Shown here: positions 1-5,854 of the stretch, piece after piece
How positions within the stretch are numbered: the stretch's first letter is position 1
How the letters are laid out: the number at the start of each line of letters is the position of its first letter
Position numbers and translations under genes: made by a program
From: an uncultured Bacteroidales bacterium
GTDB lineage: Bacteria; Bacteroidota; Bacteroidia; Bacteroidales; Muribaculaceae
Direction: 5' to 3'
Assembly: GCA_900554845.1 (NCBI GenBank)
Contig: USIY01000043.1
Coordinates: 1 to 12,488, forward strand
DNA: 12,488 bases
The notes under the pieces: model-generated
What the model saw: only the letters and a program-made list of their open reading frames with translations
Told to the model about the DNA's origin: nothing
Databases searched by the model: none

Positions 1-263
1 TCGAAGTAATAGAGATTGACCGCATCCTCGAACGAAGCGCCCTTGACATACTCGTGTGTCCGGTTGCGAAGCTCGGGATAAGATTTTTCAAATGGAAACA
101 GGTAAAAACCAAGGCGGTAATACCCTATATCCAACAGGATTTCACGCGCCTTGTCCGCGTTATTGACAGTTAGACCCCTTGATTTCAGAAGGTAGAGCTG
201 CTGGTCTATTGTCGTTCCAGTTGAAGATGCATATTTATTTTTATTTTTTATCTGTCGTTTCAT
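1..263 (-). CDS. Abi_2-family abortive infection protein (AbiD/AbiF-like), N-terminal part, truncated by window edge
   Basis: On the minus strand an open frame starts at the ATG complementary to 263-261 and runs off the left edge after 87 codons. The N-terminus is lysine-rich (MKRQIKNKNKYASS), followed by DQQLYLLKSRGL, then residues resembling the Abi_2 (PF07751) signature: an IGYYRLGFYLFPF stretch at about residues 50-62 and a KGASFEDAVNLYYF stretch at the cut end. Abi_2 proteins (AbiD, AbiD1, AbiF of Lactococcus) are linked to abortive infection, where an infected cell stops growth before phage spreads; the mechanism is poorly known, although the family has been related to HEPN-type RNases. 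It is transcribed divergently from the adjacent restriction-modification genes, with 75 bases between starts. The region upstream holds only an imperfect -7-like element (TATATTTTG, complementary to 283-275). The plus-strand open frame at 179-361 is its shadow. The family call rests on by-eye motif recognition; the C-terminal half is not in the window. Confidence 0.8.
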   Translation of the reverse strand, partial: MKRQIKNKNKYASSTGTTIDQQLYLLKSRGLTVNNADKAREILLDIGYYRLGFYLFPFEKSYPELRNRTHEYVKGASFEDAVNLYYF

Positions 264-306
264 ATGCTCTTAAACAAAATATAGGCCAGATTACAGAAAT
301 AATCAT

Positions 307-314
307 TAACTTTG
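307..314 (+). promoter_or_regulatory. Bacteroidota -7 promoter element for the HTH/R-M operon
   Basis: TAACTTTG matches the Bacteroidota -7 consensus TAnnTTTG exactly and is identical to the elements before dapF and, on the other strand, the DUF486 gene. It ends 24 bases before the regulator ATG at 339, similar to the other promoters in this window (18-26 bases). No TTTG lies 19-21 bases upstream, so the -33 element is weak or absent. Transcription would start around 318-322, inside the adjacent inverted repeat. Confidence 0.5.
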
Positions 315-316
315 CG

Positions 317-336
317 TTCAAATCACCATATTTGAA
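317..336. promoter_or_regulatory. Inverted repeat, candidate controller operator
   Basis: A perfect 7-bp inverted repeat (TTCAAAT, 6-base spacer, ATTTGAA) sits between the -7 element at 307-314 and the start codon of the HTH regulator at 339. A 20-bp two-half-site palindrome over the predicted transcription start is what a dimeric XRE/C-protein-like repressor would bind to limit its own operon. The binding role is inferred; the symmetry is seen directly. Confidence 0.45.
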
Positions 337-338
337 TT

Positions 339-535
339 ATGGAAGACTTAAATCGCCTTAAAGTAGTTCTTGTGGAAAAAAGACAAGTTGGTGGCTTGTA
401 GCGGAACTGGGCAAGAATCCATCCTCTATTTTCAAGAGGCGTACCAATGTTAGCCAACACAATATGCAAACTTTAAACAGGATTGCAGAATTACTGGATG
501 TCGATATTAAACAGTTGATCAACAGCAATAGGTAG
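339..535 (+). pseudogene. Small XRE-family HTH regulator (controller-like), frameshifted
   Basis: From ATG 339 the frame reads MEDLNRLKVVLVEKRQVGGL and stops at TAG 399-401. In the -1 frame the reading continues as WLVAELGKNPSSI, then TNVSQHNMQTLNRIAELL and DVDIKQLINSNR to TAG 533-535. Joined, this is a roughly 65-residue single-domain HTH_3/XRE (Cro/C1-type) protein, with the recognition-helix region near LGKNPSSIFKR and the C-terminal helix LNRIAELLDVD. The break maps to the run of six A at 376-381: one extra A would restore VEKKTSWWLVAELG and the whole frame. Proteins of this type are often found immediately upstream of type II methyltransferase genes in Bacteroidota and probably act as controllers; the methyltransferase starts 13 bases downstream. 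It may be a true pseudogene, an A-tract phase-variable or slippage-expressed gene, or a sequencing error. The IFKRRTN segment looks diverged from the SKWC-type sequence I remember in relatives, which leans towards decay. Confidence 0.75.
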
Positions 536-548
536 CAATAATCTTCAT

Positions 549-2411
549 ATGAGATATTTAGGGAGCAAGGATAAACTTATACCAGCAATTCAGTCCTTAT
601 TATCAGAAAAGGGATTGACTAGTAAACCGTGCGTTTTTTTTGATGCGTTTTGTGGTACCGGTGCAGTTGCAAATAGTTTAAAGGATGTTTTTCATCTAGT
701 TATTAATGATTCTATGAATTGGAGTGTTTTATATTCCAGAGGTCGAATCGTTGGCAATACTTGCACTTTTGAAAAATTAGGTTTTGATCCATTTCTATTC
801 TTTAAAAAAAACAATGAACTCAAAAAAGGATTTATATACAATACTTATTCTCCGGCTAAAACTGACAGAATGTATTTTACACCTGAGAATGCGGGAAGAA
901 TAGATTATATCAGAGATAAAATTGAGGAATGGAACAATGCCAACCTCCTTTCAGAAAACGAATACGCATATCTTATTTATTGCTTGATTGAAGGGGTATC
1001 AAGCGTATCAAATACGGCGGGTGTATATGGTGCATTTTTGAAGCATTGGGATCCACGGTCGCATAATAAATTCCAATATGTGCCAATACAGGACAATCTG
1101 TTTTCTGATATGACATCGGCTCTCTCATTAAAATCATTTTGTGCAAGAATAGAAGACATAATTGAAGATATTGAGTGCGATATATTATATCTTGACCCTC
1201 CCTATACTCAAAATCAATATGGAACCCAGTATCATCTCTTAGAAACACTAGTTCTTGATGATAAACCATCTGTTAGTGCAATAACCGGTTCTCGACCAGT
1301 CGGCCCGATGAAATCGTTTTGGTCTAAAGATTTCTTTTCCCAGGTCCTATTTGAGTATGTAATAGCCAAGACCAAAGCTCAATATATTCTTTTTAGCTAT
1401 AACAATGATGGATTTATGTCAAAAGAATACATTGAAGCCGTCATGAAACGATATGGCCAAGTGGAATCATTTACTTGCGTAGAAATTGATTACAAAAAAT
1501 ATAACAATTTTAAATGTCGTGGACGAGAAGGACATTTTGAATATCTTTTCTTTATTGAAAAGAAGGCAGAGAGTAATGTTGTATTTGAATCTCCTCTGAA
1601 TTATTCTGGGAGTAAAGCAAAGATGATTCCCTTTATCAAATCGATGCTCCCTCGACAAATTAAAACATTTGTAGACGTATTTGGTGGCGGGTTTAATGTT
1701 GGAATCAATATCGATGCTGACAGAATTATATACAATGATATCAATCCTTTTGTTGTAGAATTAATAAAATCTTTTAGACATATTGAATGTGTCGATTATC
1801 TCAAGTCAATAAATAGATTTATCAAAGAATATGATTTAGCCCCAAATAACAAAGAATCATATTTGGCTCTACGGCATGAATATAACAATTTACCACAAGA
1901 GAAACGATCTCCTGTGATGCTTTACGCCTTAATCCTTTTTGGATTCCAACAACAGATTCGGTTTAATTCAGATTACGAATTTAACATCCCGTGTGGTTCG
2001 AGACGCTTTAATGACAGGATTATTGCCAAGTTGGTTTCATTCTGCCGTATAATAAAAGATAAAGAGGTTGTATTCTCAAATATTCCATTTGATAAATTGA
2101 ATAAAATAACTGAGGATGGCACAGTGTATTATTTCGATCCTCCTTATAGGGAAACGACCGCAACTTATAACGATGGGAAACGTGGGTTTGAAGGTTGGAC
2201 AATTGAACATGAACGAAATTTATGTTCGCTCATAGACTCGTTAACATCTAAACATGTCAAATGTGTTTTTTCATATGTCCTGAAAGTTGATTCTTTTTAT
2301 AACCACGATATTGAAAATTGGGCTAATGAAAAAGGATATAGAATTGTATCTGTTCCAGAGGCTCAAGGAAGATATAATGACCGCCAAGAAGTGTTAATTT
2401 TAAATTATTGA
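549..2411 (+). CDS. Fused double D12-class adenine-specific DNA methyltransferase
   Basis: This 620-residue protein contains two complete D12/MethyltransfD12-type N6-adenine methyltransferase modules. Module 1 opens with MRYLGSKDKLIPAI, has SAM-binding motif I DAFCGTGAVA at residues 32-41 and catalytic DPPY at 216-219, followed by TQNQYGTQYHLLETL. Module 2 starts near residue 351 with NYSGSKAKMIPFI, has motif I DVFGGGFNVG at 376-385 and DPPY at 530-533. The domain order (motif I before DPPY, target-recognition region between) is the alpha class. A two-module methyltransferase of similar length is known from M.FokI (about 650 residues), where each half methylates one strand of an asymmetric site; by analogy this protein may modify both strands of a non-palindromic target. 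The gene follows the frameshifted regulator and precedes the HNH nuclease by 2 bases, as in a restriction-modification operon. It is very AT-rich. ATG 549 gives the expected MRYLGSK start; no clear Shine-Dalgarno sequence is present. The target sequence cannot be deduced. Confidence 0.9.
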   Translation: MRYLGSKDKLIPAIQSLLSEKGLTSKPCVFFDAFCGTGAVANSLKDVFHLVINDSMNWSVLYSRGRIVGNTCTFEKLGFDPFLFFKKNNELKKGFIYNTYSPAKTDRMYFTPENAGRIDYIRDKIEEWNNANLLSENEYAYLIYCLIEGVSSVSNTAGVYGAFLKHWDPRSHNKFQYVPIQDNLFSDMTSALSLKSFCARIEDIIEDIECDILYLDPPYTQNQYGTQYHLLETLVLDDKPSVSAITGSRPVGPMKSFWSKDFFSQVLFEYVIAKTKAQYILFSYNNDGFMSKEYIEAVMKRYGQVESFTCVEIDYKKYNNFKCRGREGHFEYLFFIEKKAESNVVFESPLNYSGSKAKMIPFIKSMLPRQIKTFVDVFGGGFNVGINIDADRIIYNDINPFVVELIKSFRHIECVDYLKSINRFIKEYDLAPNNKESYLALRHEYNNLPQEKRSPVMLYALILFGFQQQIRFNSDYEFNIPCGSRRFNDRIIAKLVSFCRIIKDKEVVFSNIPFDKLNKITEDGTVYYFDPPYRETTATYNDGKRGFEGWTIEHERNLCSLIDSLTSKHVKCVFSYVLKVDSFYNHDIENWANEKGYRIVSVPEAQGRYNDRQEVLILNY

Positions 2412-2413
2412 TT

Positions 2414-3586
2414 ATGTCCGCTATAATTTCATATAGACCTAATACACAGAAAATTCACAATGGATTTAAGAATATTTTGACACCGTCTATTCTTGAAAAT
2501 ATCTGTGTTAGAATTACTGGGAACCGCACATATAGTGTGGTTGAACTAAATGACACTTATAACAAAGGAAGATTAATAACATTAAATTATAATAATACAA
2601 CTCATTACATAACATTATCCGAAAGTAGAATTGAAGGTCGAAATTCGAGTTTGCAAAGCGTTCCAACTGCAATAAATGTTTTTTTCGCAGACCCGAATCC
2701 CAATAAAAAATTGTGGTATTTCTTTGTTCCTCATACCGGGAATCCATTTACTGATTATCATCTTGTTTACTATCGGTTAATGATGACAGCGGGAATTGAG
2801 TTCCTTAATTTGGACAGTTATTATTCAGGATTATTATTGCCATATTCTTCAGTTGATGATTTAATTGCTGAACGCAGTCGTAATCAGAGTAGTAACCGAA
2901 GCAATAATTCTTCGTTTGTTTCAAAAACGGAGGACAAAATTCAGTTGTATGCAAAAACATATGGAGCCAATAAATATGAGTCAACAGTTTTTGGCGTAGC
3001 TCTATCTCGAATAGCAGATAGACCAATCGACGTATTTGCTGTGTCTGAGCAAGATTTAATCAATCTACCAGCTTCTTCGCTTGCGACATTTAGTGAATTA
3101 GGTAATATATCTGTATATAACACTTCCTTAAGATTGAATAGACTAGCACCAGATAACGAAGATACCCTTCGCCTACGGTCTGCGGCCTATAACTACAATC
3201 TTTTTGATCGTATTGGTATGAAGAAGTGTGCTTTATGTGGCTGTGAAATCCCCGAGATTATTCATGGTGCTCATATTTGGGGAGTGTCTGAAATAAGGAA
3301 TTGCGAGATAATTGATGATGAGCAAAAATACGCTCACGCAACGAGTGGTCACAATGGTTTATGGCTCTGTCATAATCATCATAAATTATTCGACTCTAAC
3401 CTATTAGCATTTAATAACGAAGGACGTTGTTTAATCAGGAGCGCAATACCGCAAGAATATGAAACTTTTATTTCTGATTCTATCATAGCGAACTCACTAC
3501 AGCAAAATATTTTAAGTGATGATTTCCGCTATTATCTGACCCAAAGGAATAGTGCAATAAACCTTTCATCTTATATTGCGGTGTAA
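2414..3586 (+). CDS. HNH endonuclease, probable restriction enzyme of the R-M operon
   Basis: From ATG 2414 (MSAIISYRPN) the product is 390 residues. An in-frame TTG at 2408 overlaps the methyltransferase stop and is less likely. The C-terminal third carries an HNH_2-like nuclease domain: zinc-type CALC pair at Cys272/Cys275, the AHIW histidine at His287, HNGLWLC with Asn314 and Cys319, and HKLFD with His323, so the beta-beta-alpha-metal residues look intact. The first 260 residues match no family I can name; they include a serine/asparagine-rich linker near residues 154-168 and presumably form the DNA-recognition part. Immediate linkage to a double methyltransferase (2-base gap, translational coupling likely) points to a type II, possibly type IIS, restriction endonuclease; HNH-type type IIS enzymes such as MnlI and Eco31I are known. 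It could also be a methylation-dependent or accessory nuclease, but the cognate methyltransferase argues against that. Strongly AT-rich like its partner. Confidence 0.82.
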   Translation: MSAIISYRPNTQKIHNGFKNILTPSILENICVRITGNRTYSVVELNDTYNKGRLITLNYNNTTHYITLSESRIEGRNSSLQSVPTAINVFFADPNPNKKLWYFFVPHTGNPFTDYHLVYYRLMMTAGIEFLNLDSYYSGLLLPYSSVDDLIAERSRNQSSNRSNNSSFVSKTEDKIQLYAKTYGANKYESTVFGVALSRIADRPIDVFAVSEQDLINLPASSLATFSELGNISVYNTSLRLNRLAPDNEDTLRLRSAAYNYNLFDRIGMKKCALCGCEIPEIIHGAHIWGVSEIRNCEIIDDEQKYAHATSGHNGLWLCHNHHKLFDSNLLAFNNEGRCLIRSAIPQEYETFISDSIIANSLQQNILSDDFRYYLTQRNSAINLSSYIAV

Positions 3587-3587
3587 A

Positions 3588-3605
3588 AAACATTATACAA
3601 TGTTT
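3588..3605 (+). terminator. Weak AT-rich hairpin after the nuclease gene
   Basis: AAACATT, loop ATAC, AATGTTT form a perfect 7-bp stem starting 1 base after the nuclease stop codon. An A-run precedes it but only a short T-run lies in the 3' arm, and the stem has a single G-C pair. It may act as a weak terminator separating the R-M operon from dapF. Confidence 0.35.
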
Positions 3606-3613
3606 CTCAGTAG

Positions 3614-3635
3614 CTACCATAACACTACCATAACA
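3614..3635. repeat. Two tandem copies of an 11-bp repeat
   Basis: CTACCATAACA occurs twice, head to tail with no spacer, at 3614-3624 and 3625-3635. It lies between the AT-rich defence genes and the dapF promoter, ending 12 bases before the -33 element. An 11-base period is about one helical turn, so it could be a regulator-binding site, or a duplication left at the island junction. Confidence 0.6.
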
Positions 3636-3647
3636 CGTCAAAATTTT

Positions 3648-3679
3648 TTTGGTGGGATTGGGAAAATTTTATAACTTTG
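3648..3679 (+). promoter_or_regulatory. Bacteroidota-type promoter of the dapF-dapL-glnN cluster
   Basis: TTTG at 3648-3651 and TAACTTTG at 3672-3679 are separated by exactly 20 bases, matching the Bacteroidota primary-sigma consensus (-33 TTTG, -7 TAnnTTTG, spacing 19-21). Transcription should start near 3683-3687, leaving a leader of only about 11-15 bases before ATG 3698. This is the best promoter in the window and rules out the in-frame TTG at 3677 as a start. Confidence 0.8.
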
Positions 3680-3697
3680 TGCTTTCAAATCCAAAGC

Positions 3698-4582
3698 ATG
3701 AGTACTTACATTGGCAAGGCGTCATGCGGAGAGAGACGTGAAGTACGTTTTTCAAAGATGCACGGTGCCGGAAATGATTATATTTATCTCAATGGTTTTG
3801 AGCCCGTTCCCGATGACCTGAGTAAATTGGCCATCGAAGTAAGCGACCCCCATTTTGGAATAGGATCGGACGGGCTTGTGGTGATTCTCCCCAGTGACAT
3901 AGCTGATTTCCGGATGCGGATGTTCAATGCCGACGGCTCAGAAGCCGAGATGTGCGGCAACGCCTCCCGATGCGTCGGAAAATATGTTTACGAGAAAGGA
4001 TTGACGCGAAAAACCACTGTCACATTGGAGACCCTCGCCGGCATCAAGGTGCTGGAACTTACCACCGAAGGCGACCGCGTTACCGAAGTCACTGTAGATA
4101 TGGGATCGCCTGAGCTTAAGCCTGAGCTTATTCCCGTTGTCAGTAAAAATCCCGAAGCTAAGGTCAGCGAGGCTGAGACGGTCAACGGTATAGAGTATAA
4201 AATCACATCTGTCAGCATGGGCAACCCTCATGCTGTTATTTTTGTTGATGAAATTACGGACCGTCAGGTGCTGGAAGAGGGTCCGGTGCTTGAAACGGCG
4301 GAGATCTTCCCCAAGAAGTGCAACATTGAATTCGCCAAGGTAGAGGACCGAGGCCACATCCGTATGCGTGTATGGGAGCGTGGCACCGGCGAGACCTGGG
4401 CCTGCGGCACGGGAGCCTGCGCCACGGCCGTGGCGGGAGTCCTAAACGGCTTGGTGGACCGTCAGGTGGACATCATCCTGCGCGGAGGTACTCTGCATAT
4501 ACATTGGGACAAAGATACCGGCCACGTGATGATGACAGGGCCCGCAAAATTCATCTGTGACGGAGTTTTCTACAGACCATAA
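3698..4582 (+). CDS. dapF: Diaminopimelate epimerase
   Basis: DapF interconverts LL- and meso-diaminopimelate in the cytoplasm, giving the lysine precursor and the peptidoglycan cross-linking residue. The frame has the family's two halves with one catalytic cysteine each: EMCGNASRCVGKYVYE with Cys86, and GTGETWACGTGACATA with Cys236. The N-terminal SKMHGAGNDYIY motif and GSDGLV are also present. From ATG 3698 the protein is 294 residues, slightly longer than the usual 270-280, because about 17 residues (MSTYIGKASCGERREVR) precede the conserved start; no closer start codon exists except the Met inside the KMHGAGN motif. The TTG at 3677 lies inside the -7 element and is rejected. It is the first gene of the cluster, 12 bases before dapL, which makes its substrate. 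Codon use is GC-rich and unlike the neighbouring nuclease gene. Confidence 0.95.
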   Translation: MSTYIGKASCGERREVRFSKMHGAGNDYIYLNGFEPVPDDLSKLAIEVSDPHFGIGSDGLVVILPSDIADFRMRMFNADGSEAEMCGNASRCVGKYVYEKGLTRKTTVTLETLAGIKVLELTTEGDRVTEVTVDMGSPELKPELIPVVSKNPEAKVSEAETVNGIEYKITSVSMGNPHAVIFVDEITDRQVLEEGPVLETAEIFPKKCNIEFAKVEDRGHIRMRVWERGTGETWACGTGACATAVAGVLNGLVDRQVDIILRGGTLHIHWDKDTGHVMMTGPAKFICDGVFYRP

Positions 4583-4594
4583 AAGAATATTAAT

Positions 4595-5815
4595 ATGAAG
4601 ATAAACGATAATTTTGAGAAATTGCCCGAGAGCTATCTGTTCTCCACTGTGGCGCATAAGTTGAGGGATTTCCGTGAATCGAATCCCGGAGTAGAGGTGA
4701 TCCGCATGGACATAGGAGATGTGACGCTCCCGATTCCCGACGCGGCCATCAAGGCGATGCACAGGGCTGTCGACGATATGGCCACCAAGTCAGGATTCCA
4801 TGGCTACGGACCGGAGCAGGGTTATGATTTCCTCCGCAATGCCATCGCCGACGGCGATTATGCGGGTATGAACATCGCCGCCGATGAAATATTTATCTCC
4901 GACGGAGCCAAGAGCGATCTCGGCAATCTCGGCGACATCTATTCCGAGGACAGCATCGTAGCCGTGACAGATCCCGGTTACCCTGTATATGTTGATTCCA
5001 ATGTGATCGACGGCAGGGGAGGGAAACTTGTCGACGGCAAATGGAGCAATTTCGTTTATCTTGACTGCAACGATGAGAACGGTTTCAAACCTACTCCTCC
5101 CGAAGCTCATGCCGACGTGATTTTCCTGTGCAGTCCCGCCAACCCCACCGGCGTTGCCTTCACACGCGACGAGCTGAAGGCATGGGTGGATTATGCCGTA
5201 AAGAACAACGCCGTCATCATATATGATTCAGCCTATTGCGCGTATGTGACCGATCCGTCCACCGCCAGAAGCATATATGAGATTCCCGGAGCCCGCAAGG
5301 TGGCCATAGAGGTGCGCAGTTTCAGCAAGACGGCCGGTTTCACCGGACTTCGCTGCGGATACACCGTCGTGCCGAGCGATGTGTGCGGCACGGACGCCGA
5401 AGGCAATAAAGTGCCATTGCGCAAGCTGTGGCTGCGTCGTCAGACCACCAAGTTCAACGGAGCAAGCTATATAATACAGCGCGGCGCCGAAGCGCTGTAC
5501 ACCGAAGAAGGCAAGGAGCAGACACGGACTAATGTGGCCTATTATCTGCATAACGCCGAGATTATCCGTCTGGCCATGACCGAGGCCGGATTCAAGGTAT
5601 ACGGAGGTGTGGATTCCCCCTATGTATGGGTCAAGTCCCCGAAGGCCGAAGACAGCTGGGAACTGTTCGAGCAATTGCTCAAGCAGGCGCACATCAGCTG
5701 CACTCCCGGCGTGGGATTCGGCAGCCTGGGACAAGGATGGATCAGGTTCACCGGTTTCAACACCACCGAGAATACCATCGAGGCTATGCGTCGCGTTACC
5801 GAAGTCATGAAATAA
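4595..5815 (+). CDS. dapL: LL-diaminopimelate aminotransferase
   Basis: DapL converts L-tetrahydrodipicolinate directly to LL-diaminopimelate with glutamate as amino donor, bypassing the succinylase/acetylase route. The 406-residue length is typical of this PLP-dependent fold-type I enzyme. Visible features are N-terminal KLPESYLFSTVAHKL, the MDIGDVTLPIP region, HGYGPEQGYDFLR, CSPANPTG with Asn183, IIYDSAY with Asp211 and Tyr214, and SFSKTAGFTGLRCGY with the PLP-binding Lys245. These are distinctive for DapL rather than general aspartate aminotransferases. It follows dapF by 12 bases and precedes glnN by 39, so cotranscription is likely; its product is the DapF substrate. No separate promoter is visible. 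DapL is known from plants, Chlamydiae, Bacteroidota and several other bacterial groups, which supports the taxonomic call. Confidence 0.95.
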   Translation: MKINDNFEKLPESYLFSTVAHKLRDFRESNPGVEVIRMDIGDVTLPIPDAAIKAMHRAVDDMATKSGFHGYGPEQGYDFLRNAIADGDYAGMNIAADEIFISDGAKSDLGNLGDIYSEDSIVAVTDPGYPVYVDSNVIDGRGGKLVDGKWSNFVYLDCNDENGFKPTPPEAHADVIFLCSPANPTGVAFTRDELKAWVDYAVKNNAVIIYDSAYCAYVTDPSTARSIYEIPGARKVAIEVRSFSKTAGFTGLRCGYTVVPSDVCGTDAEGNKVPLRKLWLRRQTTKFNGASYIIQRGAEALYTEEGKEQTRTNVAYYLHNAEIIRLAMTEAGFKVYGGVDSPYVWVKSPKAEDSWELFEQLLKQAHISCTPGVGFGSLGQGWIRFTGFNTTENTIEAMRRVTEVMK

Positions 5816-5854
5816 TCACTATACATAAGGACTGTTACCCTAATTATTACAAAT

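Larger units (their letters stand above)
264..3647. other. AT-rich restriction-modification island
   Basis: Base composition changes sharply at the right end of this region. Lines inside the methyltransferase and nuclease genes are about 27-40 percent GC by eye, whereas lines in dapF, dapL and glnN are commonly 50-63 percent. Codon use follows: A/T-ending codons such as AAT, TAT, ATA and TTA dominate on the left and C/G-ending codons on the right. The region holds only defence-type genes in one orientation (regulator, methyltransferase, nuclease) beside a divergent Abi_2 gene. No integrase, transposase or tRNA is visible, so the means of transfer is unknown. The left border is not clear, because the Abi_2 fragment is less AT-rich. 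Recent acquisition is an inference from composition and content. Confidence 0.6.

Noticed and set aside
179..361. Plus-strand 60-codon open frame
   Set aside because: It lies over the N-terminal part of the minus-strand Abi_2 gene and the regulator promoter; its translation resembles no protein and the opposite strand has clear family motifs.
376..382. Classic programmed -1 frameshift heptamer (A AAA AAG) in the HTH gene
   Set aside because: The A6G run is present, but in the zero frame its codons are GAA AAA AGA, not the required phase for tandem slippage, and no downstream stimulatory hairpin was obvious. Transcriptional slippage or mutation remains possible.
2408..2413. In-frame TTG start for the HNH nuclease
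   Set aside because: It overlaps the methyltransferase stop; an ATG 6 bases downstream is preferred.
3677..3697. In-frame TTG start for dapF (301 residues)
   Set aside because: It falls inside the TAACTTTG -7 element, upstream of the expected transcription start; ATG 3698 is the first usable start.
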